Both the position numbers and the translations under genes were made by a program. Below are positions 17,849 through 25,508 of a stretch of DNA of 64,000 nucleotides, piece after piece. The notes under the pieces are model-generated. The model was not told where the DNA came from, made no database searches, and saw nothing but the letters and a program-made list of their open reading frames with translations. Each line of letters begins with the position of its first letter. Position 1 is the stretch's first letter. This stretch comes from Enterococcus wangshanyuanii (GTDB taxonomy: Bacteria > Bacillota > Bacilli > Lactobacillales > Enterococcaceae), in NCBI RefSeq assembly GCF_002197645.1, contig NZ_CP021874.1:1116001-1180000 (forward strand), in the 5' to 3' direction.

Positions 17849-17881
17849 AAAGAATAAGTTTTTTTAAAGGAAGCGATCAAA

Positions 17882-18841
17882 ATGAAACCACCTAGATTAA
17901 AAAAAGGGGATCAGATTCGTGTTGTTGCCCCCTCCAGCAGCTTTGCCCGTTTAAATGATTTCGGGATCAACCTAGCAGAAAAGAAATTGACCGAATTAGG
18001 CTTTATTGTCACATATGCTGAGCATACGAATGAAGAAGATGTCCTAGGCTCTTCCTCTATTTTGAGCCGTGTCAAAGATTTACATGAAGCCTTTTTAGAT
18101 CCTGAAGTGAAAGGTATTTTAACGGCAATCGGCGGTTTTAACAGCAATGAACTTTTACCTTATATCGACTTTGAATTGATTAAACGCCACCCCAAAGTGC
18201 TTTGCGGCTATAGCGACATTACTGCCTTATGTAATGCAATCACGACGAAGACTGGCCTTTTGACCTATGTTGGTCCTCATTTTTCTAGTTTCCAAATGGA
18301 TGAGCTGCAAGACTATCAGACAGAAAATTTTGAATTAGCAACCATGAAAGAAGAAGCTTTTGACGTTCGTGCATCGAAATCTTGGAGTCAAGATAAATGG
18401 TATTTGCCTCAGCCTAAAAGAGAGCTGCATAGAAATCAATGGAAGGTTTATAACCAATCGACACCTGTTACTGGCATTTGTTACGGCGGAAACTTAGGAA
18501 CGTTTCAACTACTATTTGGTACATCGTTTCTTCCAGAGCTTGAACAATCGATTTTATTTGTAGAAAATGCAGAAGAGAACGATTACCATGACTTTGCGCG
18601 TGGTTTAGCCTCTTTACTTCAAGTAGTAAGACATCCAAAAGCATTATTGATTGGACGTTTTCCAAAAGAAACTGGCATGACAGAAGAACGTCTTTTAGCT
18701 ATCTTAGGTAAGTATCCTTTGTTAAAGGAAATACCAGTGATCTATGATATGAATTTCGGGCATACACAACCGATCTTTACTATCCCTATCGGTGATCGTG
18801 TGACCGTTGATACTACAACAAAACAATTGACCTTTTTTTAA
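17882..18841 (+). CDS. S66 family LD-carboxypeptidase (LdcA/MccF-like)
   Basis: This 319-residue serine peptidase of family S66 removes the terminal D-residue from L,D-linked peptidoglycan tetrapeptides, or in the MccF branch detoxifies microcin C-like compounds. The N-terminal motif GDQIRVVAPSS, the nucleophile Ser in LCGYSDITAL (about residue 113) and the later acid/His region (LFVENAEEN near 230, GHTQPIFTIPIG near 297) are visible. It is a single-gene transcript with its own promoter, divergent from walR. LdcA and MccF roles cannot be separated here. Confidence 0.85.
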   Translation: MKPPRLKKGDQIRVVAPSSSFARLNDFGINLAEKKLTELGFIVTYAEHTNEEDVLGSSSILSRVKDLHEAFLDPEVKGILTAIGGFNSNELLPYIDFELIKRHPKVLCGYSDITALCNAITTKTGLLTYVGPHFSSFQMDELQDYQTENFELATMKEEAFDVRASKSWSQDKWYLPQPKRELHRNQWKVYNQSTPVTGICYGGNLGTFQLLFGTSFLPELEQSILFVENAEENDYHDFARGLASLLQVVRHPKALLIGRFPKETGMTEERLLAILGKYPLLKEIPVIYDMNFGHTQPIFTIPIGDRVTVDTTTKQLTFF

Positions 18842-18845
18842 CAAT

Positions 18846-18895
18846 AAAATCCACTGCCGATTTCTGTTACTGAATGAAATCGACGGTGGATTTTT
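18846..18895. terminator. Bidirectional terminator between LD-carboxypeptidase and MerR genes
   Basis: AAAATCCACTGCCGATTT pairs with AAATCGACGGTGGATTTTT, with one mismatch, around an 11-base loop. It has A-rich and T-rich flanks and sits between two convergent genes. Confidence 0.88.
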
Positions 18896-19268
18896 ATTGG
18901 TTGTACTTCTCTTCCAGCTCCTCATATAAAGAAATTTTATTGTCCAGTAAATGTAAATGATTTTGAACTTTTTCATATTCAGCTAAAATCTTTGAGCGAT
19001 GCTTCAACAATAATTCTTTTCGGGCTGTGATTGTAGCATCACCGATTTTTCTTAGTTGTGTATATGTCTTGATTTCCTTCAAAGAAATTCCAGTGTTTTT
19101 TAGTTTGATGATGAATGTAGCCCATTCGATATCTTCTTTACCATACAGTCGATAATTATGTTCATCTCTAAATGGTTCAATCAATCCTTCTTTTTCATAA
19201 TAACGTAGTGTATGCTCACTAATGCCGATTTTTTTAGCAAATTCACTGATCGTATAAATATCTAGCAC
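18894..19268 (-). CDS. MerR family transcriptional regulator
   Basis: This protein of about 121-124 residues has an N-terminal MerR winged helix (YTISEFAKKIGISEHTLRYYEKEGLI) and a C-terminal coiled coil (about 85-120) without an obvious metal-binding Cys cluster, so it is of the HTH-type that senses organic or stress signals. It is divergent from an SDR gene and the shared region has a classical 19-bp-spacer MerR promoter. The annotated start is GTG 19268, which lies inside the RBS AGGAGGTG; codon 4 is ATT at ideal spacing and would give the usual MYTISEF N terminus. Confidence 0.88.
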   Translation of the reverse strand: MLDIYTISEFAKKIGISEHTLRYYEKEGLIEPFRDEHNYRLYGKEDIEWATFIIKLKNTGISLKEIKTYTQLRKIGDATITARKELLLKHRSKILAEYEKVQNHLHLLDNKISLYEELEEKYNQ

Positions 19269-19285
19269 CTCCTTTTAAATTGTTC

Positions 19286-19316
19286 TTGCATTAGAGTCGT
19301 CTCTAAACCCTATACT
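19286..19316 (+). promoter_or_regulatory. MerR-type promoter of the SDR gene with 19-bp spacer
   Basis: TTGCAT (19286-19291) and TATACT (19311-19316) are separated by 19 bases, the hallmark of MerR-activated promoters. The spacer carries the dyad TTAGAG-TCGT-CTCTAA (19291-19306). The adjacent divergent MerR gene is the obvious regulator. Confidence 0.8.
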
Positions 19317-19354
19317 TTCATTGTACCACCAAAAAAATTTAGGAGGAAAAAAAG

Positions 19355-20137
19355 ATGAACTATGTTGTAATTACAGGAGCAAGCTCTGGTATCGGCTTAG
19401 AAGCCGCCAAGGCATTTGCTTCTTTAGGAAAAAATCTAATCTTGGTTGCTCGAAGAAAAGCACGTCTCGATCAATTGAAGGCTGACATTCTGGCTGAACA
19501 TCCTGAACTGGATATCGACCTCAAAGTGGTTGACTTATCTCAGCGTAAAGCTGTTTTTAATCTATATGATCAATTGAAAAAGTATGAGATCGACACATGG
19601 ATCAATAATGCAGGTTTTGGCTACTATCACTCTGTTTCAAATCAGGATTTAGAAAAGGTCGATCAAATGCTGGCGGTCAATATTGAAGCTTTAACGATTC
19701 TTTCTACTCTTTTTGTAACTGATCATGAAAATAAAGAATACGCACAGTTGATCAATATCTCTTCAGCTGGAGGGTATAAAAATGTTCCTAATGCAGCTAC
19801 TTACTGTGCATCAAAATTTTACGTCAGTGCCTTCACTGAGGGGATCGCTTTAGAATTAGAACGAAAAGGTGCCCCGCTTCAAGCCAAAGTCCTTGCTCCT
19901 GCTACGACAGAAACTGAATTTGCTCAAATCGCCAATGATTCGAAAACCTATGACTACTCAAAGGCCTTTTCTATGTATCATACACCCAAAGAAATGGCAC
20001 AATTTTTATTGACTCTTTATCATAGTCAGGAAGTTGTCGGCGCAGTTGATCGTGATACGTTTCAGTTTCAATTATCAGGTCCATTGTTTGCACATTATCA
20101 ATCAGGCATGAAAATATGTAAACAAAAAACAGTCTAA
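19355..20137 (+). CDS. Short-chain dehydrogenase/reductase
   Basis: This 260-residue classical SDR has the NAD(P)-binding GASSGIG motif (residues 7-13), NNAGFG (about 86-91), catalytic Ser in INISSAGG (about 140), and YCASK (Tyr/Lys, about 152-156). Arg residues after strand 2 (VARRKAR) suggest NADP preference. The substrate is unknown. It is a single gene driven by the MerR-type promoter, with AGGAGG before the ATG. The likely role is a response to a compound sensed by the MerR protein. Confidence 0.9.
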   Translation: MNYVVITGASSGIGLEAAKAFASLGKNLILVARRKARLDQLKADILAEHPELDIDLKVVDLSQRKAVFNLYDQLKKYEIDTWINNAGFGYYHSVSNQDLEKVDQMLAVNIEALTILSTLFVTDHENKEYAQLINISSAGGYKNVPNAATYCASKFYVSAFTEGIALELERKGAPLQAKVLAPATTETEFAQIANDSKTYDYSKAFSMYHTPKEMAQFLLTLYHSQEVVGAVDRDTFQFQLSGPLFAHYQSGMKICKQKTV

Positions 20138-20164
20138 CGATGTTCGATCGCTAGACTGTTTTTC
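20124..20164. terminator. Bidirectional terminator overlapping the SDR stop
   Basis: AAAACAGTCTA pairs with TAGACTGTTTT around a loop. The left arm includes the last SDR codons and stop. It serves the convergent SDR and aquaporin genes. Confidence 0.88.
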
Positions 20165-20166
20165 AT

Positions 20167-20832
20167 TTATGCTTCTGTATCAAGCAAGTACTTAGCAACT
20201 AATGCTGCAAGCACGCCACCAATCAGAGGAGCTACGATAAATACCCAAAGTTGAGATAAAGCATCTCCACCAACAAAGATCGCTGGTCCTAAACTTCTTG
20301 CTGGATTCACAGATGTTCCTGTTAATGGAATACCTACTAAATGAATCATCGTTAAAGTCAAACCAATAACAACTCCTGCAAGTTTGGCATTCCCTTTTTT
20401 AGCACTTGTGACTGTCATGATCACTAAAACAAAAATGAATGTTAAAATAATTTCTACTAGTAAAGCACCGACAGCACTTAAATCACCAAAACCATTTTGG
20501 CCAAGACTTGTTGTCTCATAGCCTGCAGCATTTAAAATAGACAATAGTGTAAATGAAGCAAGGATCGCTCCCACGACTTGTCCTACGATATAGTAAATGA
20601 ATTCCATTGAAGAAATTCGTTTATTGACCCACATGCCTAATGAAACAGCTGGATTTAAATGTGCACCAGAAACAGTCCCAATACTGTATGCCGCTGCAAT
20701 GATTGTTAACCCAAATGCCAAAGCGATTCCAGTTGTACCGATTCCTTCCATCCCATTTCCTAAAACGGCAGTTGCGGTACCAAAGAAAACTAAAATGAAT
20801 GTTCCAAGACATTCTGCAATTGCTTTTTTCAT
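20167..20832 (-). CDS. MIP family aquaporin (AqpZ-like)
   Basis: This 221-residue channel has six membrane helices and two NPA boxes: HLNPAVSLG (about 60-68) and SVNPARSLGP (about 175-184). The narrow spacing and absence of the longer loops of glycerol facilitators favour a water channel of the AqpZ type; glycerol permeation cannot be excluded. It is a single gene with a GGGAGG RBS and no metabolic partner next to it. Confidence 0.88.
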   Translation of the reverse strand: MKKAIAECLGTFILVFFGTATAVLGNGMEGIGTTGIALAFGLTIIAAAYSIGTVSGAHLNPAVSLGMWVNKRISSMEFIYYIVGQVVGAILASFTLLSILNAAGYETTSLGQNGFGDLSAVGALLVEIILTFIFVLVIMTVTSAKKGNAKLAGVVIGLTLTMIHLVGIPLTGTSVNPARSLGPAIFVGGDALSQLWVFIVAPLIGGVLAALVAKYLLDTEA

Positions 20833-20975
20833 AACTTTTCCTCCCTAAATTATGTTCATTATTACATTATCACAAAAAATGAAATATTTCATGATAGTTT
20901 CAATTAGATTTCAAAAAAAGAGCCATGAGTAAAAAGAAATATAATTGATAAACATAATCATAAAAGGAATATAAA

Positions 20976-21025
20976 AAAAATACCAACATTAGGCACCTGA
21001 TGCATGCATAAATGTTGGTATTTTT
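20976..21025. terminator. Terminator after the DegV gene
   Basis: AAAAATACCAACATT pairs perfectly with AATGTTGGTATTTTT around a 20-base loop. It lies just after the DegV stop on the minus strand and its symmetric A/T flanks would also work in the other direction. Confidence 0.85.
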
Positions 21026-21027
21026 AC

Positions 21028-21885
21028 TTAATCTAATAACTGAATACCGATCCCTAAAAGTCCTGGTCCAGTATGAACAACTAAAGCTGGACTGATGGTC
21101 CCAAAATAGATTTTTTCAGCTTGTGGAAAATGCGTCTTCAGCCTTTCATAAAACTGTTCTGCTTCTTCCACTGCTTGCCCTTGAGCAACTGCCAGAACAA
21201 TTTTTTTATGCTCTCCAATAAATGATTTGACCAGCTCAAATGTTTTATCCAAGCTTTTCTTTCTACCTCGTGCTTTCGCCACTGTATGGTAGATTCCTTC
21301 TTCATTACAGGAAATAATTGGGTTCAACTTTAAGGCATTTCCTAAAATAGAAGCTACTAAACCAATTCTTCCACCTTTTTGTAAATACTCTAATGTTGCT
21401 ACATTGAAGAAAACTTTCGCTTTTTGAACATTTTTTGACATCGTTGCTATGACTTCTTCCCACGTTGCTCCAGCTTCAATCAATTTTGCTGCTTCAATCG
21501 CCTGTAAGCCGCTGCCGATCCCAATATTTTTTGTATCTAAGACGAACGTTTCCAAGCCTTCTATATCTTCACTAATCAGCCGAACTACATTAAATGTTCC
21601 GCTTAATCCACTCGAAATAGTGACCGCTAAAACTTTTTCATAGCCATCTGCTTTGATTTGCTCAAAAATCTTTGTAATGGTTTCTCCATCAGGTAATGAG
21701 GTACTTGGAATTTCTATCGGTAAACGTTCATAGACTTCTTCTGGTGTGATATCCACTTTGTCCGTATAAATTCGGTCTTTATAGATGATCTGTAATGGAA
21801 TCATGTATATCCCATATTGTTCGATCAGCTCCTGCGGTACATCTGTCCCTGAATCAACTAATAAAGCGATTTTCTCTTTATTCAT
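21028..21885 (-). CDS. DegV family fatty-acid-binding protein
   Basis: This protein of about 285 residues begins with the DegV signature IALLVDSGTDVPQELI and has the lipid-site features TISSGLSGT (about 90-98) and FNVATLEYLQKGGRIG (about 150-165). DegV/FakB proteins bind fatty acids and some present them to the kinase FakA. I chose ATG 21885, 9 bases after GGAG; an ATG at 21900 is also possible. It overlaps the DUF1836 gene upstream, so the two are co-transcribed. Confidence 0.88.
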   Translation of the reverse strand: MNKEKIALLVDSGTDVPQELIEQYGIYMIPLQIIYKDRIYTDKVDITPEEVYERLPIEIPSTSLPDGETITKIFEQIKADGYEKVLAVTISSGLSGTFNVVRLISEDIEGLETFVLDTKNIGIGSGLQAIEAAKLIEAGATWEEVIATMSKNVQKAKVFFNVATLEYLQKGGRIGLVASILGNALKLNPIISCNEEGIYHTVAKARGRKKSLDKTFELVKSFIGEHKKIVLAVAQGQAVEEAEQFYERLKTHFPQAEKIYFGTISPALVVHTGPGLLGIGIQLLD

Positions 21886-22447
21886 AGGTTTGTTCTCCAT
21901 TTTCTTCTAAGTATTTTTGTTCTAATTCAATGACTTTTTCAGTAAATAGCTTCGTTGCAAAAGACAATGTTGCTCCTTTTACAGCTAAATAGTCCACAGT
22001 GATCGGCTGATCAAAAGCTGCGATCGGCTGCTTGCCTATTGCTTGAGAAATGACAACGGCCAGTGCTGCTTCTTGCTCGTTACAAAAAAGATCATAGGCT
22101 TCTCTAATCCCTACGGCTGATCCCTGGTAAAGAATTCCCTGTTTGATTTCCGGAATCGTTAAGACTTGTTTCAATAAAGTAATAGCAATTAAAAAAGCTA
22201 AATGCTTTTGATTGTAACGCTTTTTCTTAGGTGCTGGAATCAATCCTAGTTTGACATAATTATTGACCATCGAAGAGGTCAGCAATGTGTGTTTTTCTTT
22301 CAAAATAATGGGAGATAGATAGCGCTCCACTAATGTGATCACCTGATCCATATACAGGTCTATCTCTGGTAATTCATGCCACCTTGGCAAATGAACATCC
22401 ACTAATTCTTCTCCCCATGTTTGTAAAGAAGATTTTATGTTATTCAC
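21878..22447 (-). CDS. DUF1836 family protein
   Basis: This 189-residue protein has a MerR-like helix-turn-helix region (LTSSMVNNYVKLGLIPAPKKKRYNQ, split about 57-80) as in other DUF1836 members, which are frequently encoded next to DegV genes. It may be the local regulator. The start is GTG 22447, six bases after AAGGAGG. A 25-bp palindrome lies 54 bases upstream, overlapping the promoter, a possible autoregulatory site. Confidence 0.82.
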   Translation of the reverse strand: MNNIKSSLQTWGEELVDVHLPRWHELPEIDLYMDQVITLVERYLSPIILKEKHTLLTSSMVNNYVKLGLIPAPKKKRYNQKHLAFLIAITLLKQVLTIPEIKQGILYQGSAVGIREAYDLFCNEQEAALAVVISQAIGKQPIAAFDQPITVDYLAVKGATLSFATKLFTEKVIELEQKYLEENGEQTYE

Positions 22448-22500
22448 ATTATTCCTCCTTCTTATTACAAAAACAGTTTAACATTATTTTAAAAAACATT

Positions 22501-22525
22501 CAATCTAGTTATCACAACTAGATTG
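22501..22525. promoter_or_regulatory. 25-bp palindromic operator before the DUF1836-DegV operon
   Basis: CAATCTAGTT and AACTAGATTG are perfect 10-bp arms around ATCAC. On the minus strand its end overlaps TTGAAT, which with TAAACT (17-base spacer) makes a plausible promoter. A repressor site or an RNA hairpin are both possible. Confidence 0.55.
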
Positions 22526-22534
22526 AAAATAACA

Positions 22535-22572
22535 AAAAAACAAGCTCTCAATGAAATAAAAGCTTGTTTTTT
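22535..22572 (-). terminator. Terminator after the MarR gene
   Basis: AAAAAACAAGCT pairs with AGCTTGTTTTTT around a 14-base loop, 19 bases after the MarR stop. Confidence 0.82.
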
Positions 22573-22590
22573 CAACTCGTTTAGTAGTTA

Positions 22591-23223
22591 TTAAAAATCG
22601 TTAAAGCCATTGTCCTCTTCCATCCCATGTGCAAAAGGATTAAAGCTAAATTTGTCTCTTTTTGGAAAGCCGTTCGGATTAAAGTCACCATGAGGATCAA
22701 ATCGTTCCGCATTTGTCGGATCAACTTTCCCAAAGCCGCCAAGTCCTCGACCAGGACCACGATGCATATGCGGACCGCCAAAGCCTCTTTCCTCTTCTGG
22801 AATTTCTGCTTCTAAAGCTCCTAGAAGTTTATCCATAATAATTTTGAAAGATGCTTGTTCTTCCTCTGACAAAACATCAAAAATCGTTTCTTCCTCACTT
22901 CGGCTATTATCTGCAGCAGTTATCCCTGCTTCTGTAAGTCGAATGACCATAACTCTTCGATCACTTTCTAGTGGTTCGCGGCTAATATACCCTTTTTTCT
23001 CTAATTTTCCTAATAACTCACCTAGCGATTGAGGACGCATATCTAGTAAATAGGATAATTCTTTTTGAGTCGTTTCTGGTTTTAGTTTTAGTAAGTTCAA
23101 TACACGTCCCTGACCTCTATGAGGATTACCAAATGGTCCATGTTCTCTCCGACGTTTCATAAAATACCGCTGCATCATTGCTTGTAATCTTAGAAACTCT
23201 TCCATTAATGTTTGTTCTTCCAT
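22591..23223 (-). CDS. MarR family regulator with Gly/Phe/His-rich C-terminal tail
   Basis: This 210-residue protein has a MarR winged-helix core at about 30-140 (TTQKELSYLLDMRPQSLGEL as recognition region, SDRRVMVIRLTEAG as the wing). Its tail from about 148 to the end is rich in Gly, His, Asn, Phe and Pro and should be disordered; usual MarR proteins stop near 145-150. I chose ATG 23223 behind GGAGG (8 bases); TTG 23238 overlaps the RBS. The promoter holds two operator-like palindromes, so autoregulation is likely. No obvious transporter target is adjacent. Confidence 0.88.
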   Translation of the reverse strand: MEEQTLMEEFLRLQAMMQRYFMKRRREHGPFGNPHRGQGRVLNLLKLKPETTQKELSYLLDMRPQSLGELLGKLEKKGYISREPLESDRRVMVIRLTEAGITAADNSRSEEETIFDVLSEEEQASFKIIMDKLLGALEAEIPEEERGFGGPHMHRGPGRGLGGFGKVDPTNAERFDPHGDFNPNGFPKRDKFSFNPFAHGMEEDNGFNDF

Positions 23224-23247
23224 AATCGATTCCTCCAAAAAAATAAT

Positions 23248-23298
23248 ATAGTTCAGGTACCTGAACTATATTATAAAGGTACCTGATATAAATGTCAA
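23248..23298 (-). promoter_or_regulatory. Consensus promoter with two MarR-type operators
   Basis: On the minus strand TTGACA (23293-23298) and TATAAT (23270-23275) match consensus exactly with 17-base spacing. A perfect 22-bp palindrome ATAGTTCAGGTACCTGAACTAT (23248-23269) covers the start-site region. A second AGGTACCT (23277-23284) lies inside the spacer, 22 bp centre to centre. The adjacent MarR protein is the likely repressor. Confidence 0.8.
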
Positions 23299-23350
23299 TA
23301 CTTTCAATCAATAAACATATATAGAAATAGACAGCCCCCTGCTAAAAGAA

Positions 23351-23385
23351 ACATCGAAGGCTGCCTTCACAGCAACCTTCGATGT
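23351..23385 (-). terminator. Hairpin after the TIGR01906 gene
   Basis: ACATCGAAGG pairs perfectly with CCTTCGATGT around a 15-base loop just downstream of the TIGR01906 gene; the following T run is short and interrupted. Confidence 0.65.
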
Positions 23386-23394
23386 TCATGAAAA

Positions 23395-24060
23395 TCATAT
23401 TCTTTTAAGTTCGCGCTTACCAAGGATTATTCCAATCAAGAAAAAGACTTCCAACAAGATAAAAAATAGAATAAAGCTGTGCATGAAAAATTCCTCAGGC
23501 AAGACATTTATGATCGGATCTGTTGCTGGATCAAACAACCAATCATCATTGTTAAAAAAGACACCATGAAAAGCCACAAAAAACTGATCAAAGCCAATCG
23601 CCATCAATAGGCCAAAAAATACTGGAATGATCATCCCCCATTGAAACGGTCGAATCAAACGCCATAGTCTTCTTATTTTGAACAAACGATAAATAAACAG
23701 GCAGCTTGGAATGATCGTCACAAGCAAGACCCCATAACACAAGAGAAAAAGTCGCTTCACTTCATAAAAATGAAACGCTCCGCTTGCAGAAACTGGAAAG
23801 TCAGAGAGCTGTAATGTTTGGTTCCAAGGATTATTCAAATAAGACATCAACTGACCGAAGTTCTTCAAAAGTTCCGATTGACTGATCGTTACTTGATCAA
23901 GTATGTTCAACGCTTTAATGTCCCAAACATAAAGGGGTCTAAAATTGATCGTCAATGTGATACTCAAAGAAAGGATCGTTAAAATCACACATAAAATTCC
24001 CAAGCGTTCCAGCCAAATCCAGCTGGTTTCCTTTCTCCTCATATCAAAATGTCCATTCAT
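23395..24060 (-). CDS. TIGR01906 family integral membrane protein
   Basis: This 221-residue protein has about four membrane helices (near 16-35, 108-128, 142-163 and 193-213) and a conserved extracytoplasmic region with LMSYLNNPWNQTLQLSDFP (about 67-85). TIGR01906 proteins are found in lactic acid bacteria directly after the YutF-type HAD gene, as here, overlapping it by 17 bases. The function is unknown. Confidence 0.82.
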   Translation of the reverse strand: MNGHFDMRRKETSWIWLERLGILCVILTILSLSITLTINFRPLYVWDIKALNILDQVTISQSELLKNFGQLMSYLNNPWNQTLQLSDFPVSASGAFHFYEVKRLFLLCYGVLLVTIIPSCLFIYRLFKIRRLWRLIRPFQWGMIIPVFFGLLMAIGFDQFFVAFHGVFFNNDDWLFDPATDPIINVLPEEFFMHSFILFFILLEVFFLIGIILGKRELKRI

Positions 24061-24814
24061 CCAACGAGTTTAAAATATACGTTGGTTTTGCTGGTAGATC
24101 AGGAACAGCTTCTTTAGGAGTAAAACCTGATAATACAAGTAAGCTATCGATGCCATTTTGAAGACCTGACTGAATATCTGTTTCATAGTTGTCACCAACC
24201 ATGATCACTTCTTCTTTTTCAAGACCCAAGACTCTTAGCGACTCATTCATAATGATCTTGTTCGGTTTACCGATCATGATCGGTGTCGTTTGGGTAGCTG
24301 TAGCAACCAATGAAATAAATGAGCCGGCTCCAGGTAATAAGCCCCGCTCTGTCGGGATACTTTTGTCTGGATTCGTTCCTATGAACACCGCACCATTTCG
24401 AATAGCAAGTGCAGCGATAGCAAATTTTTCATAAGTAATCTCTGTATCTAACCCAACAATTACGTAATCTGGTGTTTTTTCGTCCCAGATAAATCCAGCT
24501 GCTAAAATCAAATCAACTAAGCCTGATTCTCCGATGACATAGACTCGCTGGCCTTTTTTCTGTTCCTTCATATAATCGATCGTTGCAAGACTAGCTGTAT
24601 AAACTGTTTCAACCGGCACATGGATATCAAATTCTTGTGCTAGTCGATCCGCGACCGCTTTGGGTGCTTTAGTCGTATTGTTAGTTACAAAAAGAAACGG
24701 CAAATTTAGCTCCTGCAATCTTTCTACAAACCGTTTACCTGCCGGAATCACTTCTTTTCCAAGATAAATCGTACCGTCTAAATCAATTAAATAGCCTTTG
24801 TAATGTTTTTCCAC
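24044..24814 (-). CDS. HAD-IIA family sugar-phosphatase-like hydrolase (TIGR01457, YutF)
   Basis: This 256-residue HAD phosphatase has the nucleophile motif DLDGTIYLGK (Asp at about 12), motif II FVTNNTTKA (about 42-50), and motifs III/IV in GKPNKII and VGDNYETDIQSG (about 205-216). It has a subclass IIA cap like NagD and probably acts on small phosphorylated metabolites. It belongs to a conserved yutD-yutF-TIGR01906 operon. Confidence 0.9.
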   Translation of the reverse strand: MEKHYKGYLIDLDGTIYLGKEVIPAGKRFVERLQELNLPFLFVTNNTTKAPKAVADRLAQEFDIHVPVETVYTASLATIDYMKEQKKGQRVYVIGESGLVDLILAAGFIWDEKTPDYVIVGLDTEITYEKFAIAALAIRNGAVFIGTNPDKSIPTERGLLPGAGSFISLVATATQTTPIMIGKPNKIIMNESLRVLGLEKEEVIMVGDNYETDIQSGLQNGIDSLLVLSGFTPKEAVPDLPAKPTYILNSLDEWTF

Positions 24815-24820
24815 AAATGA

Positions 24821-25474
24821 TTACTCCTCACGTTGACGAATCGTAAATGAACGCCCTTGGTTGCCAGTACTTTCCTGTTTGCCAACCACTGGTTTTTTCT
24901 GTTCATTTTCTTTACGGTTTTTGATCACTGGTTTGGTTTTATTTGGTACCGGTGTACGTTTTTCTTCTGTATGTGCCTGATTTTTATTTGCAGGCTTTTT
25001 ATTGTTCTTTTTACGACGAGTTTGTTGTTTTTCTCTTTTTCCGCCAATTCGTTCGATCACAAAATAAGCACAGCCGAAATTACAATACTCATAAAGATAA
25101 TCCTCTAAGGTATCGATGCGCTGTTCTGGCGCCGCTTTTCGGTTTGCGTCGCTAAAAAAACCTTTTAATCGTAGCTGATCATAGCCCCAATCGCCAACTA
25201 TAAAGTCGTATTTTGACAATACATCACTGAAACGTTCGCCTAAACGCTCACCGTCGAATGCATCACGATGGTTCTTTACCAGTTGGTATTGACGGTCACC
25301 GATCATCAACTGATCATCGTCGATAAGCGTCACGATCTCGCCTTTTTTCTTTTCTTTAACTGGTTCTTCTTTTATTTCTTCGATAACTGCTGTAAGTTCA
25401 TCGGTTAAGGTTGCTTCTTCTTTATGCTTTACCGGCTTTGCCGATTTATATGGTCTCTTCGTTTTTTCTGTCAT
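24821..25474 (-). CDS. YutD family protein (DUF1027) with basic tail
   Basis: This 217-residue protein has a YutD core (about 45-155: DDQLMIGDRQYQLVKNHRDA, RLKGFF, YLYEYCNFGCAYFVIERIGG) and a long Lys/Asn/Gln-rich C-terminal extension (about 155-217) that looks disordered and could bind nucleic acid. The N terminus is also charged. The function is unknown. It is first in the yutD-yutF-TIGR01906 transcript, 6 bases before yutF. Confidence 0.85.
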   Translation of the reverse strand: MTEKTKRPYKSAKPVKHKEEATLTDELTAVIEEIKEEPVKEKKKGEIVTLIDDDQLMIGDRQYQLVKNHRDAFDGERLGERFSDVLSKYDFIVGDWGYDQLRLKGFFSDANRKAAPEQRIDTLEDYLYEYCNFGCAYFVIERIGGKREKQQTRRKKNNKKPANKNQAHTEEKRTPVPNKTKPVIKNRKENEQKKPVVGKQESTGNQGRSFTIRQREE

Positions 25475-25508
25475 ATTTACACCACCTGATTTTTATTATA
25501 CCTTGTTT

